Assembly: GCA_003511885.1 (NCBI GenBank)
Contig: DOIX01000199.1
Location: 8,007 to 16,301 of the forward strand
Origin: Cyanobacteria bacterium UBA11153
GTDB lineage: Bacteria > Cyanobacteriota > Cyanobacteriia > Cyanobacteriales > Coleofasciculaceae
Direction of reading: 5' to 3'
Length of the DNA: 8,295 nt
Below the pieces are notes generated by a model. It made no database searches. It saw nothing but the letters and a program-made list of their open reading frames with translations, and was not told the origin of the DNA. Positions 6,736 through 8,295 of this stretch are shown piece after piece. A program made the position numbers and the translations under genes. Within the stretch, counting starts at the first letter, position 1; every line of letters begins with the position of its first letter.

Positions 6736-6802
6736 GTTCGTAGTAAGCACTTTAGTGCCTGACATTATAAGATTTTGAGGCACTGAAGTGCCTACTACGA
6801 AC
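6736..6802. repeat. MITE-like inverted repeat, 25-bp arms
   Basis: Arms at 6736-6760 and 6778-6802 begin GTTCGTAGTA and end TACTACGAAC. They differ at two positions (one A-C mismatch, one potential G-U pair) and flank a 17-nt loop. Each arm also contains a smaller palindrome (GCACTTTAGTGC; GGCACTGAAGTGCC). It lies 31 bp before the kinase start. I recall closely similar GTTCGTAGTAGGCACT elements in filamentous cyanobacteria, so it is probably a dispersed palindromic element with no coding capacity. No flanking target-site duplication is obvious. Confidence 0.75.
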
Positions 6803-6833
6803 AATCAATAATGATATAACTGGAATCTAAATT

Positions 6834-7838
6834 ATGGTTTGGAAAGCGGGAAAGCAGTTAAACGGGAATCGCTATACTATCGAACGAATTTTAGGTAGGG
6901 GAAGTTGGGCTATTACTTATTTGGCTTGGGATTCCCAGGGAAATAGATTGGTGATTAAAACATTGAGCGATGAAATATTACTCCAATTACAAGCAACTCC
7001 TGATGAAATTAAGAAATTACAAGATAAGTTATTTCAGGAAGCAACTAAACTCGCCCAATGTCAGCATCCTCATGTAGTAAAATGTTTGGGACAACCCTTT
7101 CGAGAAAGAGATGGCAATCAAGAATTTGTTTGCGTACCGATGGAATATATTGCGGGAGTTGATTTAGCTAGTTTACCGCAAAGACAGTTATTGGAAGCAG
7201 AAGCATTGCGCTATATTCGGCAAATTGGTGAGGCGTTGGTTTGCGTCCACAGTCAAGGACTATTGCACCGCGATGTGAAACCGACTAATATTTTAGTACG
7301 ACAGGGGAAAGGAGAGGCTGTATTAATTGATTTCGATTTGGCACGAGAAAATAATACACTGATGAGCAGTCGCGGTCATATTTCTGATGGATTTGCACCA
7401 CCGGAATTATATTTATCTTCTCTCAATATTGATGTCCGGAGTGATATTTATTCCTTAGCAGCGACGCTGTATGTGTTATTAACAGGAGAAATACCACCCA
7501 AAGCGGAAAATCGCCAACTCAATCCCCATCAATATCGGTTAATTCCGCCTAAAGAAATTAATCCTCATGTTAGCGATCGCGTTAATGATGCTATCATCCA
7601 AGGGATGAGTCTGGAAGCCGATGCACGTCCCGCTGATATCCAGGCTTGGTTGGGGTTGTTGGGAATTTGCGATCGCGGTAATATTTGGCTGGAGCGATTG
7701 AAAAGACATTGGCTGGTTGTGGTGGGAATTATTGGATTTTTGGCGGCATTGGCAGGATTTTTGAATGATGGGATGGGTGTTATAGATAGATTCTTTCCAC
7801 CCCATAATCCACCTCCACCTACAGAATCGGGAAAATAA
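6834..7838 (+). CDS. Ser/Thr protein kinase with a C-terminal membrane anchor
   Basis: The 334-residue protein is a eukaryotic-type (Hanks) kinase that would phosphorylate Ser/Thr on unknown targets. Visible are the glycine loop GRGSWAITYLA (21-31, third Gly replaced by A26), Lys K42 in VIKTL, C-helix E69, the catalytic loop HRDVKPTN (145-152, D147 and N152), the metal-binding D166, the APPE motif (188-191), and D204 in RSDIYSLAATLYVLLTGEIPP. The DFG motif reads DFD (166-168), a substitution that keeps the catalytic Asp. A single membrane helix (about 293-310, WLVVVGIIGFLAALAGFL) is followed by a 24-residue proline-rich tail, with no large sensor domain; the kinase domain should face the cytoplasm. 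The gene lies behind the groESL terminator and the 6736-6802 palindrome, so it is probably transcribed separately. Upstream ribosome and promoter signals are weak (a TATAAC at 6815-6820). HIP1 sites lie at 7573 and 7669. Confidence 0.92.
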   Translation: MVWKAGKQLNGNRYTIERILGRGSWAITYLAWDSQGNRLVIKTLSDEILLQLQATPDEIKKLQDKLFQEATKLAQCQHPHVVKCLGQPFRERDGNQEFVCVPMEYIAGVDLASLPQRQLLEAEALRYIRQIGEALVCVHSQGLLHRDVKPTNILVRQGKGEAVLIDFDLARENNTLMSSRGHISDGFAPPELYLSSLNIDVRSDIYSLAATLYVLLTGEIPPKAENRQLNPHQYRLIPPKEINPHVSDRVNDAIIQGMSLEADARPADIQAWLGLLGICDRGNIWLERLKRHWLVVVGIIGFLAALAGFLNDGMGVIDRFFPPHNPPPPTESGK

Positions 7839-7910
7839 ATTTATTTATTTTGAAAAATCCTATCGTCATCAATACCGCCAGTAAATTACCGTTTGTCATC
7901 AAATCTGTAG

Positions 7911-7975
7911 GGGCGAAGCATTCGGGCGATAACGAATCGGGAAAACTTAAAGATTGATATCCGAATGCTTCGCCC
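7911..7975. repeat. Inverted repeat GGGCGAAGCATTCGG ... CCGAATGCTTCGCCC
   Basis: Perfect 15-bp arms at 7911-7925 and 7961-7975 with a 35-nt loop, about 70 bp after the kinase stop. The right arm is the end of the first copy of a 53-bp direct repeat. It could act as a terminator-like hairpin for the kinase transcript but has no U-tract. The arm sequence is one I recall as a dispersed element in cyanobacterial genomes. Confidence 0.75.
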
Positions 7976-8039
7976 TGTCTGAAAGAGGCGATAACGAATC
8001 GGGAAAACCTAAAGATTGATATCCGAATGCTTCGCCCTG
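7925..8039 (-). repeat. Two 53-bp direct repeats, reverse orientation
   Basis: Copies at 7925-7977 and 7987-8039 differ at one position (CTTAA versus CCTAA), with a 62-bp period. Their reverse complement (AGGGCGAAGCATTCGGATAT, then AGGTTTTCCC and ending TTATCGCC) is clearly related to the 68-bp units that follow, so these are the same family in the opposite orientation. Confidence 0.85.
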
Positions 8040-8080
8040 GCGAGGCGAGATATTCATAATAGTATCCTCTCAAAATATCC

Positions 8081-8295
8081 TTCGCTCTAACCGATTGGGG
8101 TAGGGTGAAGCATTTGGATATGAATATCTTGGTTTTTCCACTACATTATTCGCCCTAACCGATTGGGGTAGGGTGAAGCATTTGGGTATAAACATCTTGG
8201 TTTCTCCACTAGATTATTCGCCCTAACCGATTGGGATAGGGTGAAGCATTTGGGTATAAACATCTTGGTTTCTCCACTAGATTATTCGCCCTAAC
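8081..8295 (+). repeat. 68-bp tandem repeat array, running off the right edge
   Basis: Units start at 8081, 8149, 8217 and 8285 (the last only 11 nt, cut by the window end), an exact 68-bp period. Units two and three differ by about one base (GGGG versus GGGA); the first is more divergent. Each unit begins with an imperfect hairpin, TTCGCCCTAACC-GATT-GGGGTAGGGTGAA, followed by GCATTTGGGTATAAACATC and TTGGTTTCTCCACTAG. The period is not a multiple of three, and stop codons occur, so it is noncoding. There are no unique spacers, so it is not a CRISPR array. Confidence 0.9.

Larger units (their letters stand above)
7839..8295. other. 457-bp noncoding region after the kinase gene
   Basis: Apart from an A/T-rich stretch at 7839-7860 and about 50 unassigned bases, the region is almost wholly made of the repeat units described separately. 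I see no gene, no clear intrinsic terminator for the kinase and no promoter in it. Confidence 0.75.

Noticed and set aside
7539..7805. Minus-strand frame of 88 codons inside the kinase gene
   Set aside because: Antisense to the kinase C-lobe and membrane helix; low-complexity and unsupported.
7819..8073. Minus-strand frame of 84 codons after the kinase
   Set aside because: Its sequence is made of the 53-bp repeat units (repeated FRFSRFVIASF-like and EAFGYQSLSF segments) and it overlaps the kinase end; no independent support.
7911..8295. Possible CRISPR array
   Set aside because: Repeats are contiguous with no unique spacers, the 68-bp period is repeated whole, units occur in both orientations and no cas gene is present.

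Overview
The window is chromosomal DNA from a cyanobacterium. Support comes from eleven copies of the HIP1 octamer GCGATCGC in 8.3 kb, many tandem heptamer (STRR-type) repeats at gene borders, a Ycf29/Rre1-type response regulator, a pentapeptide-repeat membrane protein, a DUF1995 protein shared with plastids, and a groESL operon carrying both CIRCE and a sequence matching the cyanobacterial K-box. I cannot name the genus. The long dispersed palindromes look like those of filamentous lineages, but that is an impression.

Layout, left to right. 1-1097 (minus): a pentapeptide-repeat protein interrupted by 5-6 membrane helices; its C-terminus runs off the left edge. 1187-1678 (plus): a GNAT acetyltransferase whose last codons and stop lie inside a CTAGGGG repeat. 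1761-2498 (minus): a DUF1995 protein. 2541-2714: 24 heptamers in two opposed blocks. 2717-3370 (minus): a REC-LuxR response regulator that looks like Rre1/Ycf29, followed by a 371-bp gap with a candidate promoter and two dyads. 3742-4251 (minus): a thioredoxin-like [2Fe-2S] ferredoxin. 4252-4521: a divergent regulatory region with a K-box match and CIRCE. 4522-4833 and 4952-6589 (plus): groES and groEL, separated by 118 bp containing two heptamer arrays. 6602-6687: two hairpins, the second a clear intrinsic terminator. 6736-6802: a MITE-like inverted repeat. 6834-7838 (plus): a membrane-anchored Ser/Thr kinase. 7911-8295: related repeat units in opposite orientations, including a 68-bp tandem array that continues past the right edge.

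How the parts may work together: the centre looks like a heat/stress module. GroES and GroEL form the folding chamber. CIRCE implies HrcA repression, and the K-box implies positive control. Rre1-type regulators are known to activate chaperone genes in other cyanobacteria, and here one is encoded about 1.15 kb from the groESL promoter. The ferredoxin gene shares the divergent region, and the K-box lies where it could act on both promoters. Direct Rre1 control here is inference. I found no CRISPR array, phage, transposase or RNA gene. The more unusual content is the repeat biology at gene borders and the arrangement of the groESL regulatory region, rather than a clearly new protein system.
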